Below, in pieces: positions 36,592-36,725 of a stretch of DNA of 36,725 nucleotides. Each line of letters begins with the position of its first letter. The first letter of the stretch is position 1. Source of the stretch: Zoogloeaceae bacterium (GTDB lineage Bacteria > Pseudomonadota > Gammaproteobacteria > Burkholderiales > Rhodocyclaceae); the NCBI GenBank assembly GCA_031258715.1, contig JAIRMN010000194.1:1-36725 (forward strand). The letters run 5' to 3'. Below the pieces are notes generated by a model that was given only the letters and a program-made list of their open reading frames with translations, was not told the DNA's origin and ran no database searches. Position numbers and translations under genes: made by a program.

Positions 36592-36725
36592 ATGTCAGAA
36601 CAAATGAGCGCCAAGGAATTCATCGCGCGCCGCATCGCGCTGGAATTGAACGACGGCGATGTCGTCAACCTGGGCATCGGCCTGCCGACGCTGGTCGCCA
36701 ACTACCTGCCGCCCGGCGTCACCCT
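36592..36725 (+). CDS. CoA-transferase subunit B (partial, cut by window end)
   Basis: The first ~44 residues of the beta subunit of the same class I CoA-transferase. The opening [19 protein letters not shown] and then [19 protein letters not shown] are typical of AtoA/CtfB/ScoB. The catalytic glutamate of the family lies further on, outside the window. The ATG follows AGGAGAG and sits 18 bases after subunit A, so the two form an operon. Confidence 0.92.
   Translation, partial: MSEQMSAKEFIARRIALELNDGDVVNLGIGLPTLVANYLPPGVT

Overview
The window is a GC-rich, gene-dense bacterial chromosome segment made almost entirely of housekeeping genes. Gene content and order point to a Gram-negative, DAP-type proteobacterium, most likely a betaproteobacterium. 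The signs are aroK-aroB coupling, rsmD-coaD-ferredoxin, EnvC followed by an S41 peptidase and a MoeB/ThiF protein, the rpsU-yqeY-dnaG-rpoD block, and a complete mraZ-to-ftsZ dcw cluster without murB. The very long lysine/alanine-rich tail on RpoD and the FtsZ tail ending in FLRKQAD fit the same assignment. I cannot name a genus. The CtfA/AtoD-type CoA-transferase at the right edge hints at fermentative or anaerobic acyl-CoA metabolism, but one gene pair is weak evidence.

Layout: (1) 1-804 is a gene-free, repeat-bearing stretch. (2) 805-3047, plus strand: a HupE/UreJ-type metal permease, then overlapping aroK-aroB. (3) 3060-6107, minus: an RND efflux permease without adaptor or outer-membrane partner. 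(4) 6557-6874, plus: a small duplicated membrane protein. (5) 6871-18241, minus: a long co-oriented block made of moeB/thiF-like, S41 peptidase, envC, ferredoxin, coaD, rsmD, murI, rpoD, dnaG, yqeY and rpsU (listed in plus-strand order, so transcribed from rpsU leftwards). (6) 18242-18643: the divergent rpsU/mraZ control region. (7) 18644-35410, plus: the dcw cluster mraZ-rsmH-ftsL-ftsI-murE-murF-mraY-murD-ftsW-murG-murC-ddlB-ftsQ-ftsA-ftsZ. Most joints are ATGA or TGATG overlaps or short gaps, so this is one translationally coupled operon. (8) 35411-35865: a repeat-bearing junction where lpxC often sits in relatives. (9) 35866-end, plus: the two CoA-transferase subunits, the second cut by the window edge.

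How it works together: the dcw cluster makes the lipid-linked peptidoglycan precursor (MurC-F, Ddl, MraY, MurG) and the division machine that uses it (FtsZ, FtsA, FtsQ, FtsL, FtsW, FtsI). MurI on the minus strand supplies D-glutamate for MurD, and EnvC activates amidases that split the septum. The minus block also holds the replication primase, the primary sigma factor and ribosomal protein S21. No phage, insertion sequence, CRISPR array, rRNA, tRNA or obviously new multi-gene system was found. The unusual signals are the RpoD tail with its acidic counterpart, a family of inverted-end intergenic repeats, a 10-bp phased box array before mraZ, and several hairpins.
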